From assembly GCF_045679555.1 (NCBI RefSeq), contig NC_092089.1:4687040-4751039 (forward strand): a stretch of 64,000 nucleotides of DNA, written 5' to 3'. Shown one piece after another: positions 22,586 to 53,440 of the stretch (positions within the stretch are counted from its first letter, which is position 1; every line of letters starts with the position of its first letter). The position numbers and the translations under genes were made by a program. The notes below the pieces were generated by a model, which made no database searches, had not been told where the DNA came from, and was given only the letters and a program-made list of their open reading frames with translations. This DNA comes from Salvelinus alpinus (Eukaryota; Chordata; Actinopteri; Salmoniformes; Salmonidae).

Positions 22586-23083
22586 GCCCCTTCTCTCCTC
22601 TGATTCAGAGTCCTAATCACTTCACACAACAGTGAGTCTCCCAGAGCTCATCCCAGCTAATGACTCCTCTAGTTAGTCACCCATCATGGTCACAACAGGA
22701 ATAGCCTGGAATCCTAACCTGTATGCTGTGTTTCATCACCATATCAATTGGGCGTTCCAGGCTAGAATAAGAATATCTACTGTTCAGAATAACAATGACT
22801 AACGACAGCTCATAATTTGTTTTTTTTTCCATGCGTCATTTCATTTTTCCCGCTTATCTCATCATCTCTTTAGAGTTTATCATCAAATATATTTTTCTAG
22901 AATAAAATAAAGAAATCCTGACTGGTTAAAAATGGAAATCTTCAATCTGTTTCTTCTAGTGGGGAAGCCTCAGAACTCTATATGGTAAATAGGTCGGTGA
23001 CACAACATGCCTTGTCTGTACTGTTCTATAGACCTACAGAGGAACTGGACAGACAGGTTTAGAGGAACACACCGTGCAATGGT
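22586..23083. other. Non-coding spacer
   Basis: No gene or recognised repeat. Confidence 0.5.
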
Positions 23084-23101
23084 TCACTCTCTTTCTCCCT
23101 C

Positions 23102-23137
<36 letters not shown>

Positions 23138-23165
23138 TTTATGTCTCTTTCTCTCTTTCTCCCTC

Positions 23166-23207
<42 letters not shown>

Positions 23208-23361
23208 CCTCTTTATGTCTCTCTCTGTCTCTCTGTCTCTCTCTCTCTCTCTCAATTTCAATTCAATTCAATTCAAGGGGCTTTATTGGCATGGGAAACA
23301 TGTGTTAACATTGCCAAAGCAAGTGAGGTAGATATTATACAAAAGTGAAATAAACAATACA

Positions 23362-23409
<48 letters not shown>

Positions 23410-23552
23410 TCTCACTCTCTTTCTCCCTCTCGCTCTGTCTCTCTCTCTCTGTGTGTGTGTCTCTCTCTCTCTCTCTTTCTCCCTCTGTCTCTCTTTCTCT
23501 CTCTCTCTGTCTCTCTCTCTCTCTGTGTGTGTATCTCTCTCTCTCTCTATCA
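23084..23552. repeat. (CT)n microsatellites around a dispersed fish repeat
   Basis: Two CT-rich blocks (23084-23252 and 23364-23552) flank a segment at 23253-23362 with GGGGCTTTATTGGCATGGGA and ACATTGCCAAAGCAAG, a common fish dispersed repeat. Open frames rich in serine and leucine are CT read-through. Confidence 0.85.
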
Positions 23553-23636
23553 CAAACATCATGGGAATCTCAGGGAGTTGTTACTTTTGTCAGTGCGTCA
23601 CTCACTACTCCTGTGTGTGTGTGGACGTCTTTAACT

Positions 23637-23916
23637 CTACTTGTGGGGATCCGAAGTCCCAACAAGAATAGTAAACAAACGAACATTTGACCAAGTGGAG
23701 ACCTTTTGTTGGTCCCCACAGGGTCAAATGCTAATTCTAGGGGGTTTAGGATTAAGGTTGCAATTAATGTTAGAGTTGGAATTAGAATTAGGTTTAGGGG
23801 CTAGGGTTAGTTTTAGGAGCTAAGGTTTAGGTTTTGGGGTTAAGGTTAGGGTTAGGGAAAAATAGGATTTTGAATGGGACTGAAATGTGTGTCCCTACAA
23901 GGTTAGTTATACAAGA

Positions 23917-23947
<31 letters not shown>

Positions 23948-23960
23948 CGTGTGTGCGTTT
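23637..23960. mobile_element. Fish dispersed repeat fragment with telomere-like and (GT)n sequence
   Basis: Contains GTTGGTCCCCACAGGGTC, a stretch of GGTTAGG-like words (23745-23865), GTGTCCCTACAAGG and a (GT)n tail (23916-23960). The combination of GTCCCCAC/GTCCCTAC ends recurs in fish genomes. Class not determined. Confidence 0.45.
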
Positions 23961-23985
23961 TAAACATCTTGGCCATGTTCTGTTA

Positions 23986-24165
23986 TAATCTCCACCCAGC
24001 ACAGCCAGAAGAGGACTGGCCACCCCTCAGAGCCTGGTTCCTCTCTAGATTTCTACACCTGCATTGCTTGCTGTTTGGGGTTTTAGGCTGGGTTTCTGTA
24101 CAGCATTTTGTGACATCAGCTGATGTAAAAAGGGCTTTATAAATTAATTTGATTGATTGATTGTG
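23986..24165 (+). mobile_element. Teleost dispersed element 3' part (TGATTGATTGA tail)
   Basis: Contains CCCAGCACAGCCAGAAGAGG, TTTCTGTACAGCATTTTGTG and AAAGGGCTTTATAAATTAAT, ending in a TTGATTGATTGA tail. A second copy in reverse orientation is at 52292-52472. The A-poor tandem tail suggests LINE/SINE-type retroposition. Confidence 0.65.
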
Positions 24166-24177
24166 TGTGTGTAAATG

Positions 24178-24350
<173 letters not shown>

Positions 24351-24354
24351 AACC

Positions 24355-25086
24355 TACTCTACCAGTCATTCAACAGAAACACACACTGACTCACACTCTC
24401 CCTCTATCTCAAAACCACTCCTAGCCACAGCCCTTCCCAGTAACAATGTTAGGTTTAATTGATATTGACACTCAAAGTAATCTGTGTCTGTGTGTCTGTC
24501 TGTCGGTCTGTCTGTCTGTAGGTCTATCTTGTCTGTCAGTCTGAAACTGAACTATCAGTCAGAGATCTTCCCTTAAATAGGTTACCGGCTTAATATCCCA
24601 GTCTTAGGGGAGAACATGTGACTAGGTAAAAATAGAACAACTTTCCCCATGGAAACTGACTGGGGAACAGAAATAGACCTTCTATCAGGCATACTGTGTG
24701 TTCTAGTTAGGTCGTTTGTGATGTCCTCAAACCTCACTCACAAATTACCTACATGTATTAGACTGTCAATACCTGTTTGTTCACCATAGAAGATTCTGAC
24801 ATTTTTACCTGTAAGTGGTTTATAAGCCCTATTCGGACTATTCCTCCAAATCGCTATGTTGGTGGCAGCGGTGAGATAATCGATCACAGTCTCACAGGCC
24901 TTTATTATAGGTAGGGTATATAAGTATATTTTTAATGTATTTTAAATAGGTTGCAAAACCAACATTTCCTGATAGCCTGCCCTACGCCTCTTCTGATAAA
25001 GGAGTTTTTCATCGAACGATCGATAAACCATCACGTCAATCACGGGTTGCCATGGTATCCTTTGACGTCACCTCTCCCTGCTTGTT
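24355..25086. other. Upstream region of ywhaz
   Basis: No gene is seen. A perfect cAMP-response element TGACGTCA lies at 25063-25070, about 380 bp before the first-exon splice donor. Confidence 0.5.
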
Positions 25087-25304
25087 GTCACTAGTTACCA
25101 CAGCCAGTAAAGTCAAGATTGGCTATATCGTAATTAATTGAAAACAAAAAAAAATCATTTTGGCCCTTCATTTACGGTTAAGGAATAATGTGAGCAGTGT
25201 GGTTAAAGTTAGGGTTTAAAAAATCTGATTTTAATAAGATACATTTTTAGAAATAGGCGGGGATTAGTCATGATTCTGACTTTGTGGCTGTGGTAACTAG
25301 TGAC
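25087..25304. mobile_element. MITE with perfect 20-bp terminal inverted repeats
   Basis: GTCACTAGTTACCACAGCCA at 25087-25106 is the exact reverse complement of 25285-25304, delimiting a 218-bp AT-rich non-coding element. It sits directly upstream of the presumed ywhaz first exon, between a CRE-like site (25063) and the exon. Confidence 0.75.
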
Positions 25305-25448
25305 GGCCCCCTCCCCACTGCGTCCCTGCTTCTGGGGTGTGATTGGAGGGAAACCCCGTGTACTACATTCAGACAGGTTGTGAGAGAATCAGCTGTGTAA
25401 CGTAGCTAGCTAGCCAGACCGACAACACCACTATCCCTTTGCACTCAG
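25305..25448 (+). promoter_or_regulatory. ywhaz: Presumed ywhaz promoter-proximal region and non-coding exon 1
   Basis: A C-rich segment (CCCCCTCCCCAC), an inverted CCAAT box (GATTGG near 25340) and a strong 5' splice site GCACTCAG|GTAAGAGG at 25448/25449 suggest the non-coding first exon of ywhaz. Vertebrate ywhaz genes have non-coding first exons and a coding exon starting a few bases before the ATG, which matches the acceptor at 29243/29244. The 5' end is not defined and alternative first exons are possible. Confidence 0.5.
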
Positions 25449-27223
25449 GTAAGAGGCCTGTTCTTAGTTAAAAGTAATGTTAGATTCACGTTTAAGAAAT
25501 GTTTTGATGTTGTATGTGTTGACAATGGATCTTACTGGAGGAAAAATAGCGGGTAGTATATGTAACGGTAGAGCTCCAGTTTTGTCAGGTGGCTAACGTT
25601 AGCTAGGAATGCAGCTAGCCGACCCAAGAACAATAGCTACCTGTTTTGTTTCTGGAGGGGTTTGTTCGCGCTAGTCCAGCTTTTTGTGCATCCTGTCAGG
25701 TTTCGAGTTGGCTTAAAGTAGTTACCTTTTTACCTATTGTGGTCGACAATGCATGTTAGCTAATCTGTCGAATTTGGTTAGCAATAGCAGACATGTAACT
25801 AGGCTAGACCAACTGAGTTTATTGAAAATGGGCTTGGTCGGCACAATACTAGAGTTCCGTAGCTAGCCGGCTCTCTAGCTAAAGTTAAACCGTTTTTGGA
25901 CCCAGTATTCGCCATTTGCTGACCCAAAACAGTATTTGATATTTTAAACATGTGTCGTTGGAATAAATATGAAAAATCCCCCGTCGGTTTTGGAGGCAGG
26001 TCACGACCTAGCTAACAAGTCAGTCACAGCCAACACTTCACTCGCATGGATAACTTAGTTAGCGGCCTTGTTAGCTAACTAACTCGTATAAATAAAGTAG
26101 CAAACTAATCTTGCAATCATTTTGATCGATCGGAGCTAACGTTAACAAGCTATGTTAACGATGCCGGGTTCGCTGGTAGCAAACTAACGTTAGCTAGTAA
26201 TTTCCGGATGCGTAATGAGCAACAGTAGTAATACCGTTGTCATTTTAAGGCGGGGGCGATAGCATTTCGCCCGTTATCCTCCCTTGGGCGATTTATAGCT
26301 AGCGCAGCGATTAATCAATCTAACTTTACATTCAACGTAGCTAACTAACAGTACATGAATTGTACAGTATGTCCAGCGCCATATGTGTGTAAATGCTAGC
26401 CAGCCCCGTCTGTTCTATGCTAATCATTACAACAGGTACAACATGGGTGTGGCATGGCAGGGAGTGGATGCACATCCGCGTTTTTCTTTACACGGTAGGA
26501 ACCAGGCTAGCGTGATTTCACTGGTGTGTAGTACATATCATGTCTTAACCTGGATAATGTCTCCAGTGCAAAGGCGCCGTAACGTGTTAGCGGAAATCCC
26601 CAGTGCATGTCTCATGACCCCCCCCCCCCCCAAGCCACAGTACCAGCTAGTCTACATGTATATTGTGGAATGGAAAATATGCGATTGATTGAGCATGGTA
26701 AATCAGTGTTGTCTGTAGAGCCGTGGGCCATTCTGCATGGTACCAGCAGATGTAGGTTATTGATTCAGTTTAGTACTATTCTCACTGCTGTCTGTTTTCG
26801 GTAGGCCCTGGTTTATGCTATGCATTTGTTACGTTGTGGATCACTACGCACCTCACTTACGTTTCTAGATTACACGAGGAAGGAACTGCTATGTTTACCA
26901 GAGTGATGAATCTACCAGATCTTAACTTTTTCTGGTGCTTGTTTTTACCCTGAGTTTATGAGTTCTTACTTTGCTTTGGTGGTATCTATAGGTTAGATTT
27001 CGGACTTTGTTCCCTGTTGGTGTGGGCAGTTGTCGGTTTGAATCCCGGGTCGTGCGCTGGGAATGGATCTGGCAACTGCGGGGCTTCTGGGTTCAGATTG
27101 TAACAACAATCCCTTAGCGATGTGCCCTGGAGTAGCACTCTTAACATAAGTTGCTCTCCTTCCAGGGGCGCTCCACTGCAGCTTCACCCTGTATGAGCCA
27201 TTCCAGCAACATACCATGCCAAC
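25449..27223 (+). other. ywhaz intron before the first coding exon, unique part
   Basis: No coding exon is recognised. The stretch has many GCTAGC/GCTAAC words typical of salmonid promoter-proximal DNA. A C-run lies at about 26620-26631. The remainder of the intron is the minisatellite starting at 27224. Confidence 0.5.
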
Positions 27224-29238
27224 ATTTCTCTCCTCGGTCCCTAGTAACCATGGTTCACATGTTTCTTCTCTCTCCTCTAGTCCCTAGTAACCATGGTTCA
27301 CATGTTTCTTCTCTCTCCTCTAGTCCCTAGTAACCGTGGTGTTATGTTTCTTCTCTCTCCTCAGTCCCTAGTAACCGTGGTGTTATGTTTCTTCTCTCTC
27401 CTCAGTCCCTAGTAACCATGGTGTTATGTTTCTTCTCTCTCCTCAGTCCCTAGTAACCGTGGTGTTATGTTTCTTCTCTCTCCTCAGTCCCTAGTAACCG
27501 TGGTGTTATGTATCTTCTCTCTCCTCTAGTCCCTAGTAACCATGGTGTTATGTTTCTTCTCTCTCCTCAGTCCCTTGTAACCGTGGTGTTATGTTTCTTC
27601 TCTCTCCTCAGTCCCTAGTAACCATGGTGTTATGTTTCTTCTCTCTCCTCAGTCCCTTGTAACCGTGGTGTTATGTTTCTTCTCTCTCCTCAGTCCCTAG
27701 TAACCGTGGTGTTATGTTTCTTCTCTCTCCTCAGTCCCTAGTAACCGTGGTGTTATGTTTCTTCTCTCTCCTCAGTCCCTAGTAACCGTGGTTGACATGT
27801 TTCTTCTTCTCTCTCCTCTAGTCCCTAGTAACCGTGGTTGACATGTTTCTTCTCTCTCCTCAGTCCCTAGTAACCGTGGTTGACATGTTTCTTCTCTCTC
27901 CTCAGTCCCTAGTAACCGTGGTAGCCATGGTTCTTCTTCTCTCTCCTCAGTCCCTAGTAACCATGGTTGACATGGTTCTTCTTCTCTCTCCTCTAGTCCC
28001 TAGTAACCATGGTTGACATGGTTCTTCTTCTCTCCTCTAGTCCCTAGTAACCATGGTTGATATGTTTCTTCTCTCTCCTCAGTCCCTAGTAACTGTGGTG
28101 TTATGTTTCTTCTCTCTCCTCAGTCCCTAGTAACCGTGGTGTTATGTATCTTCTCTCTCCTCGGTCCCTAGTAACCGTGGTGTTATGTTTCTTCTCTCTC
28201 CTCTAGTCCCTAGTAACCGTGGTGTTATGTTTCTTCTCTCTCCTCAGTCCCTAGTAACCGTGGTGTTATGTTTCTTCTCTCTCCTCAGTCCCTAGTAACC
28301 GTGGTGTTATGTATCTTCTCTCTCCTCGGTCCCTAGTAACCGTGGTGTTATGTTTCTTCTCTCTCCTCAGTCCCTAGTAACCGTGGTGTTATGTTTCTTC
28401 TCTCTCCTCAGTCCCTAGTAACCATGGTGTTATGTTTCTTCTCTCTCCTCAGTCCCTAGTAACCGTGGTGTTATGTTTCTTCTCTCTCCTCAGTCCCTAG
28501 TAACCGTGGTGTTATGTTTCTTCTCTCTCCTCAGTCCCTAGTAACCGTGGTGTTATGTTTCTTCTCTCTCCTCAGTCCCTAGTAACCGTGGTGTTATGTT
28601 TCTTCTCTCTCCTCAGTCCCTAGTAACCGTGGTTGACATGTTTCTTCTTCTCTCTCCTCTAGTCCCTAGTAACCGTGGTTGACATGTTTCTTCTCTCTCC
28701 TCAGTCCCTAGTAACCATGGTGTTATGTTTCTTCTCTCTCCTCAGTCCCTAGTAACCATGGTGTTATGTTTCTTCTCTCTCCTCAGTCCCTAGTAACCGT
28801 GGTGTTATGTTTCTTCTCTCTCCTCAGTCCCTAGTAACCGTGGTGTTATGTTTCTTCTCTCTCCTCAGTCCCTAGTAACCGTGGTAGCCATGTTTCTTCT
28901 TCTCTCTCCTCAGTCCCTAGTAGCCATGTTTCTTCTTCTCTCTCCTCAGTCCCTAGTAGCCATGTTTCTTCTTCTCTCTCCTCTAGTCCCTAGTAACCGT
29001 GGTGTTATGTTTCTTCTCTCTCCTCAGTCCCTAGTAACCATGGTAGCCATGGTTCTTCTTCTCTCTCCTCAGTCCCTAGTAACCATGGTAGCCATGTTTC
29101 TTCTTCTCTCTCCTCAGTCCCTAGTAGCCATGTTTCTTCTTCTCTCTCCTCGGTCCCTAGTAACCATGGTAGCCATGTTTCTTCTTCTCTCTCCTCTGTC
29201 CCTAGTAACCATGGTAGCCATGTTTCTTCTTCTCTCTC
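27224..29238 (+). repeat. Minisatellite (41-49-bp units) derived from the ywhaz exon 2 splice acceptor and start region
   Basis: About 48 units, each with a pyrimidine tract TTTCTTCTCTCTCCTCAG, then TCCCTAGTAACC and (A/G)TGGTGTTATG or ATGGTTGACATG. The real exon boundary has the same layout: TTCTCTCTCCTCAG|TCCTGAGTAGCC and ATGGTTGACAAG. The array therefore repeats polypyrimidine tract, AG acceptor and start-codon context, and runs without interruption into the true exon. It places nearly fifty acceptor-like sites upstream of the genuine one. Confidence 0.95.
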
Positions 29239-29255
29239 CTCAGTCCTGAGTAGCC

Positions 29256-48899
<19,644 letters not shown>

Positions 48900-49255
48900 C
48901 CTGGTCCCTGTTCCCCTTGGTCTGTCTGTCTGACTGACTGTCATCATCCTCCTATCTATCACCACTGAGACAGACGGACTGACCACCTCATCCTGCCCAA
49001 CGCCTCTCCTTTAGTTCTGTCTGTCACGTCGTCTCACACCTCCATACGTTTACTCTTCTTTCGGGAATCATTGTTGGGGGGGGGGGGGGGGGGTGCTTTC
49101 CAGGACTTGGTTGTGGGAGGGGTTTGGTGGGATGTACAGTATGGTAGGTTGAGGTGAGGGACTTGTCTACTGAGCGTATAATTATTTGTGGGCGAGCAAT
49201 AGGGTGTTACATGTATGTTGAAGGGGGGGGGGGGGGTAAATTCTCAACTCATGCA

Positions 49256-50462
49256 ATGTGGCAAGACTCACTACCTGTGTTCAGGTTGTGAATTGACCTG
49301 GTCGACTCACTACCTGTGTTCAGGTTGTGAATTAACCTGGTCGACTCCACTACCTGTGTTCAGGTTGTGAATTAACCTGGTCGACTCACTACCTGTGTTC
49401 AGGTTGTGAATTGACCTGGTCGACTCCACTACCTGTGTTCAGGTTGTGAGTTAACCTGGTCGACTCACTACCTGTGTTCAGGTTGTGAGTTAACCTGGTC
49501 GACTCCACTACCTGTGTTCAGGTTGTGAATTAACCTGGTCTAGTCCACTACCTGTGTTCAGGTTGTGAGTTAACCTGGTCGACTCCACTACCTGTGTTCA
49601 GGTTGTGAGTTAACCTGGTCGACTCCACTACCTGTGTTCAGGTTGTGAATTAACCTGGTCTAGTCCACTACCTGTGTTCAGGTTGTGAGTTAACCTGGTC
49701 GACTCCACTACCTGTGTTCAGGTTGTGAGTTAACCTGGTCGACTCCACTACCTGTGTTCAGGTTGTGAATTAACCTGGTCGACTCACTACCTGTGTTCAG
49801 GTTGTGAATTAACCTGGTCGACTCACTACCTGTGTTCAGGTTGTGAATTAACCTGGTCGACTCACTACCTGTGTTCGGGTTGTGAATTAACCTGGTCGAC
49901 TCCACTACCTGTGTTCGGGTTGTGAATTAACCTGGTCGACTCCACTACCTGTGTTCGGGTTGTGAATTAACCTGGTCTAGTCCACTACCTGTGTTCAGGT
50001 TGTGAGTTAACCTGGTCGACTCCACTACCTGTGTTCAGGTTGTGAATTAACCTGGTCGACTCCACTACCTGTGTTCAGGTTGTGAATTAACCTGGTCGAC
50101 TCACTACCTGTGTTCAGGTTGTGAATTAACCTGGTCGACTCACTACCTGTGTTCAGGTTGTGAATTAACCTGGTCGACTCACTACCTGTGTTCGGGTTGT
50201 GAATTAACCTGGTCGACTCCACTACCTGTGTTCGGGTTGTGAATTAACCTGGTCGACTCCACTACCTGTGTTCGGGTTGTGAATTAACCTGGTCGACTCA
50301 CTACCTGTGTTCGGGTTTTGAGTTAACCTGGTCGACTCCACTACCCGTGTTCAGGTTGTGAGTTAACCTGGTCTAGTCCACTACCTGTGTTCGGGTTGTG
50401 AATTAACCTGGTCGACTCACTACCTGTGTTCAGGTTGTGAGTTAACCTGGTCGACTCACTAC
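49256..50462. repeat. Minisatellite, 39/40-bp unit, about 30 copies, in the ywhaz 3' UTR
   Basis: Unit: CACTACCTGTGTTCAGGTTG and TGAATTAACCTGGTCGACTC. A 198-bp stretch at 49708-49905 recurs without change at 50025-50222, giving a 317-bp higher-order period. It would be part of the mature mRNA if the distal poly(A) site is used. Confidence 0.95.
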
Positions 50463-50621
50463 CTTTGTTTGTGGTTCGACATCAGTCTCTCTTGATTGGA
50501 GGAGGCAGCAGCGAAGCGTTTTTTTTAGTCTGTAGCCAGGCGACTGACGGCAGGAGCATTAGGGGGGATAGTCCTGAGGCGTCTGTCGATGGTGGGTTAG
50601 CGTGGTGGTTGTGCTGCACCC

Positions 50622-50730
50622 CAAACAGTACCCTATTCCCTATATAGTACACTACTTTTAGCCCAGAACCCCTATGGGCCGTGGTCAAACACCTGTGCAC
50701 TATATATAGGGAATAGAGTTTCCATTTGAG
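50622..50730. mobile_element. Palindromic salmonid element fragment
   Basis: CCCTATTCCCTATATAGTAC, then CCCCTATGGGCCGTGGTCAA and GTGCACTATATATAGGGAAT form two inverted arms. This is the same family whose inner part is amplified at 20273-22530. Confidence 0.75.
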
Positions 50731-51174
50731 AGAGAACATTGGATAAAGATGTTACATTCCATAGAAACTGTCACTATGCTTCTTCTTCTTCTGTTGGACT
50801 GACCTGCTAACGCCATTTTGTATTTCTGTGTCAATTAGGAGGTATGGGGGGGGAAAGTCTACAACAAAGAGGACACTGGTAATACTTGGACTGTTTCATA
50901 ACCAGCAGAGCAGGAAGAATTTCCCCATGTGCTTTATCTAGTTAGTGCTTTTTTTCCCCAATTTAAGGTTTTTATTTTCATGTTTTATGTTGATACTTGT
51001 GGTTAAGAACTAGTTAAACGGGGGAGAAAAGGGAGGTTGCTGTTGGGCTTGGCTGTCTATGTCCATATGTCTTTTTTTGGAAATTTTCATACGAAACACC
51101 CGAGCATAACTGTTATCTGGGGGGGAAATGTTATTTCATGTATGTGGAATTAAAAAGATAATTTAAAAGTTTTT

Positions 51175-51584
51175 TACGTTGTCTGATCTGAATTATTTTA
51201 AAGCTCCAATCTCCAGTGTTTTTTCCCTCGACACCTTTTGGTAAGAGATCTTAAATCTGGCTACGACGTGACCCAATCCATCGGTCCCGTGACCCAATCC
51301 ATCGGGTCCCGTGACCCAATCCATCGGGTCCCGTGACCCAATCCATCGGGTCCCGTGACCCAATCCATCGGGTCCCGTGACTAATCCAGAGTATGAAATG
51401 AAGGGGTCGGCCTACTGCAAACAGTTCAGGTTGGCTGGTTCACACAAACAAAACATTGTATTTCCCTTTAGGAAACAATTGGTTGGAACTACTGTTCTCT
51501 CTGAATCACTCGTGTCTGGAGTCGTCCTGTTACTACCCCCCCCAACCACACAACCTCTTGAGCTGCTCAGAATTACATAGAACA
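51175..51584. other. Spacer with a short 22-bp tandem repeat
   Basis: At 51266-51383 the unit GTGACCCAATCCATCGGGTC plus CC is repeated about five times. Nothing else is recognised. Confidence 0.8.
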
Positions 51585-51835
51585 GTAGTATAGACTAAAT
51601 ATATCAAACATTAGGAACACACAGACAAGGTGTCGACAGCATTCCACATGTTCACTTAAATGCTTCCCACAATTGTGTTAAGTTGGCCCGGATGTCCTTA
51701 GGGTGGTGAACCAATCTTGATACACACAGGAAACTGTTGAGTGTGAAAACCCAAGCAGCATTGCGGTTCTTGACACAAACCGGTGCGCCTGGCACCTACT
51801 ACCATACCCCATTCAAAGGCACTTTCATCTACACC
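51585..51835 (-). mobile_element. Tc1-type transposon fragment, minus orientation
   Basis: ACATTAGGAACACACAGACA, GGTGTCGACAGCATTCCAC and GCGCCTGGCACCTACTACC are the reverse complement of a salmonid Tc1-like element. The opposite-strand counterpart starts at 63770. Confidence 0.7.
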
Positions 51836-51841
51836 AGGGCT

Positions 51842-51985
51842 GTGTTTTCAGTCCAACCCTCTTCCTGGAGATCTACTGTCCTGTAGGTTTACAGTCCAAC
51901 CCTCTTCCTGGAGATCTACTGTCCTGTAGGTTTTCAGTCCAACCCTCTTCCTGGAGATCTACCGTCTTGTGGGTTTTCAGTCCAA
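51842..51985. repeat. 42-bp tandem repeat, 3 copies
   Basis: Units contain CAGTCCAACCCTCTTCCTGG and AGATCTACTGTCCTGTAGG. Confidence 0.9.
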
Positions 51986-52291
51986 CCTTAATTTTTCAAC
52001 TTCATTGCATCACCTTTACTAGATCTACCTTTATGGAATCCACGTTGACATTGACTCAATAAACCTCTATGTTCCAGGAAATATGACAATCTGTTGACTG
52101 TCATCTTTTTTCTTTTACACATGAAAAGGTCCTTACCGGCTTTACAATGATAATATTACTGCGTATTTCCAACCGGAAGGTATAAACCCTCTCACTCCAA
52201 ATCGTATTGAATAATCCCAAGAGAACATACATGACCTCATCAGGTAGATGCTTAAATATTCTCTAGCAGAACTGATCATGACCTGGGGCTG

Positions 52292-52472
52292 TTTATCCAA
52301 TCAATCAATCAATCGTATTTATAAAGCCCCTTCTTTCATCAGCTGATGTCACAAAGTGCTGTACAGAAACCCAGGCTAAAAACCCCCAAACAGCAAAGCA
52401 ATGCAGGTGTAGAAGGCACGGTGGCTAGGAAAAACTCCCTAGGAAGAAACCTAGAGAGGAACTAGGCTATGA
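52292..52472 (-). mobile_element. Teleost dispersed element, minus orientation
   Basis: The reverse complement of the 23986-24165 element: AATCAATCAATCAATCG head, CAAAGTGCTGTACAGAAACC and CAATGCAGGTGTAGAAG, with an additional AGGAAAAACTCCCTAGG part. Confidence 0.7.
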
Positions 52473-52844
52473 GGGGTGGTCACAGTCATCTCCTTCAACA
52501 TAGACCATACATCCCCCAGCTCTGTACCTCTGCCTATTGTAGAGCAGAACTGTCTCCATGGATCACACTTTTTATATTAGTTTTGTTCATACCAGGAAGT
52601 CCACGCTCCCTAATATAATATTCATGGTGCATTGTGGGTGTGTTTACACACTGGGTTGACCTGCAGTGTCTGCAGCATAGAGTCAAGATGCTTAATTTAT
52701 CATGAAGTTTAGCATGCCAATAGAACCCACTCAACAACAACTGAACAAAGTTGGCTTGCACTTCCTGGCTAGCTAGCATTAGTCAGCTAACGTTACTGCT
52801 AACTAGCTAGCAGACTGGCTAGCTAGCTAGACCTACCTGGCTAT

Positions 52845-53012
52845 AGTCATGCTAGCTAGTGGAAGTAAGTTAGTCCCTCATACTAGCTAGCAGTAGTAGC
52901 TAGCTAGTGGAAGTAAGTTAGTCCCTCATACTAGCTAGCAGTAGTAGCTAGCTAGTGGAAGTAAGTTAGTCCCTCATGCTAGCTAGCAGTAGTAGCTAGC
53001 TAGTGGAAGTAA
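52845..53012. repeat. 48-bp tandem repeat, about 3.5 copies
   Basis: Units contain AGCTAGTGGAAGTAAGTTAG, TCCCTCATACTAGCTAGCAG and TAGT. The last copy is altered to AACGTTACTCCC. Confidence 0.9.
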
Positions 53013-53042
53013 GTTAACGTTACTCCCTCAACCTGCTACAAG

Positions 53043-53256
53043 ATGAAGCGGCCCGGCCGGAGGTACCTGCAGAAAGGTGGTAATGAACTGCAGTTACTGT
53101 AAATGGTTACCTATCTGTCCCTCTTCATAGCTATGTCTTACACGTTCAATACAACACTATATACAGGTCAGCTACAGTCAATGCTGATGTTTTGTGTGTG
53201 TGGGCGCCCCCGCAGGAGCACATCGTGAACTTCAGCGAGTTACATCAGCCAATACA
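53043..53256 (+). other. Possible short unrecognised exons
   Basis: An ATG at 53043 opens a GC-rich stretch (MKRPGRRYLQKGGN). At 53216-53256 a 41-bp GC-rich block is flanked by CCCCCGCAG and GTAAGTT, i.e. good acceptor and donor sites. In one frame the block reads EHIVNFSELHQPI, but no in-frame junction to the first piece is obvious. I recognise no protein and find no continuation downstream. Confidence 0.2.
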
Positions 53257-53335
53257 GTAAGTTAAAATCAGCCTTTTTATTAGTGTGGGTATAATTCATA
53301 AACCTCCTCTCCTGCTTCCTGAAAGGCAGATGTAG

Positions 53336-53440
53336 AAAAGGGCATAATGGTGAGGATAATACATTAATTGTTATAGGCATAATGGTGAGGATACTATATT
53401 AATTGTTATAGGCATAATGGTGAGGATACTATATGAATTG
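53336..53440. repeat. 35-bp minisatellite, left part
   Basis: Three units of TATAGGCATAATGGTGAGGA and TACTATATTAATTGT. It is separated from the main block by a Tc1 fragment. Confidence 0.93.

Larger units (their letters stand above)
48900..51174 (+). other. ywhaz: ywhaz 3' untranslated region
   Basis: It extends from the stop to a likely ATTAAA poly(A) signal at 51149-51154. It includes two G-runs (about 49075-49093 and 49224-49237), a 1.2-kb minisatellite and a palindromic salmonid element. The 3' end is inferred; an earlier cleavage site cannot be excluded. Confidence 0.6.
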
